Assembly: GCF_003048375.1 (NCBI RefSeq)
Contig: NZ_CP021642.1
Coordinates: forward strand, 806,001 to 870,000
Source: Campylobacter concisus
Lineage (GTDB): Bacteria; Campylobacterota; Campylobacteria; Campylobacterales; Campylobacteraceae
Direction of reading: 5' to 3'
DNA length: 64,000 bases
Under the pieces are notes generated by a model that was given only the letters and a program-made list of their open reading frames with translations, did not search any database and had not been told where the DNA came from. The translations under genes were made by a program, and so were the position numbers. Shown here piece after piece: positions 63,919 to 64,000 of this stretch (position 1 is its first letter; every line of letters begins with the position of its first letter).

Positions 63919-64000
63919 ATGATAAAGAAGCTTTTGGACGAGGCCATAGGCGAGCTAGACGAGCTTATAAATTTAACAATGCAAGATATCGCCAATATAA
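63919..64000 (+). CDS. flgN: FlgN-like flagellar chaperone (5' part)
   Basis: The first 27 codons, MIKKLLDEAIGELDELINLT and on, continue past the window end. The position directly after flgM with AAAGGA before the ATG, and the helical acidic start, fit FlgN, the chaperone of hook-associated proteins FlgK and FlgL. Too little sequence is present to confirm it. Confidence 0.7.
   Translation, partial: MIKKLLDEAIGELDELINLTMQDIANI

Noticed and set aside
1-64000. Prophage, insertion sequence, CRISPR or restriction system
   Set aside because: I saw no transposase, integrase, cas, toxin-antitoxin or modification gene, no regularly spaced repeats and no terminal inverted repeats around a coding unit.

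Overview
The window reads as a chromosomal segment of a Campylobacter species (Epsilonproteobacteria/Campylobacterota). The DNA is AT-rich with many AAATTT/TTTAAA words, start sites carry AAGGA-type ribosome binding sites, and the promoters are a bare TATAAT for the vegetative sigma factor, GG-N10-GC for sigma-54 and CCGAT-type for sigma-28. Gene order matches familiar Campylobacter blocks: mnmE-purL-purH, ftsZ-ftsA-ppiD, a PIF1-like helicase gene with lolA-secA-lolC, kefB-hspR-cbpA-htrA-cprRS, ispB-hemA-proS-hemC-ubiD, thiL-truD, and rsmD-flgI-flgM. The style and the MsrAB fusion fit the C. concisus/C. curvus side of the genus better than C. jejuni, but the species is an inference.

Layout. 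1-9.3 kb: end of a Jag-like gene, mnmE, an MdaB-type quinone reductase, purL and purH, with an accessory set between them (ClpP-fold serine protease, TerB/J-domain membrane protein, two related exported proteins). 9.4-12.3 kb: periplasmic MsrAB, then a DUF2249 / membrane protein / DUF59 operon. 12.6-21.1 kb: ftsZ-ftsA-ppiD on the minus strand, a metal-site-less class II aldolase relative, then rsmH, an FtsL-like gene and a FUSC-type membrane protein on the plus strand. 21.2-31.4 kb: D-amino acid aminotransferase, DUF523, a membrane protein, an NlpC/P60-M15 fusion lipoprotein, a PIF1-like helicase, a FliL-like periplasmic protein, lolA, secA and a LolC/E permease. 31.6-38.6 kb: KefB-type antiporter, the HspR heat-shock operon with a HAIR-like operator, HtrA and the CprRS-type two-component pair. 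38.6-42.2 kb: a second cation/proton antiporter, a 600-bp gene-free region with two 122-bp palindromic repeats, a small membrane protein and O-acetylhomoserine sulfhydrylase. 42.3-51.6 kb: HAD phosphatase, polyprenyl synthase and the haem/quinone block. 51.6-55.4 kb: a gene-free region rich in hairpins, a DUF5644-like protein, thiL and truD. 55.5-64 kb: a chemoreceptor, RNase P RNA (rnpB), the flaG-fliD-fliS-fliT late flagellar operon, rsmD and the flgI-flgJ-flgM-flgN operon.

The window is mainly housekeeping. I see no prophage, integrase, insertion sequence, CRISPR array or restriction system. The most interesting points are the fusion of two peptidoglycan hydrolases, several proteins that keep an enzyme fold but have lost its ligands (aldolase-like, DUF5644, GGDEF-like), a pair of exported CEAF-motif paralogues flanking purL, the twin palindromic repeats, a possible Imm10-like orphan, a possibly leaderless thiL mRNA, and a clear sigma-54/sigma-28/HspR regulatory layout readable from the DNA.
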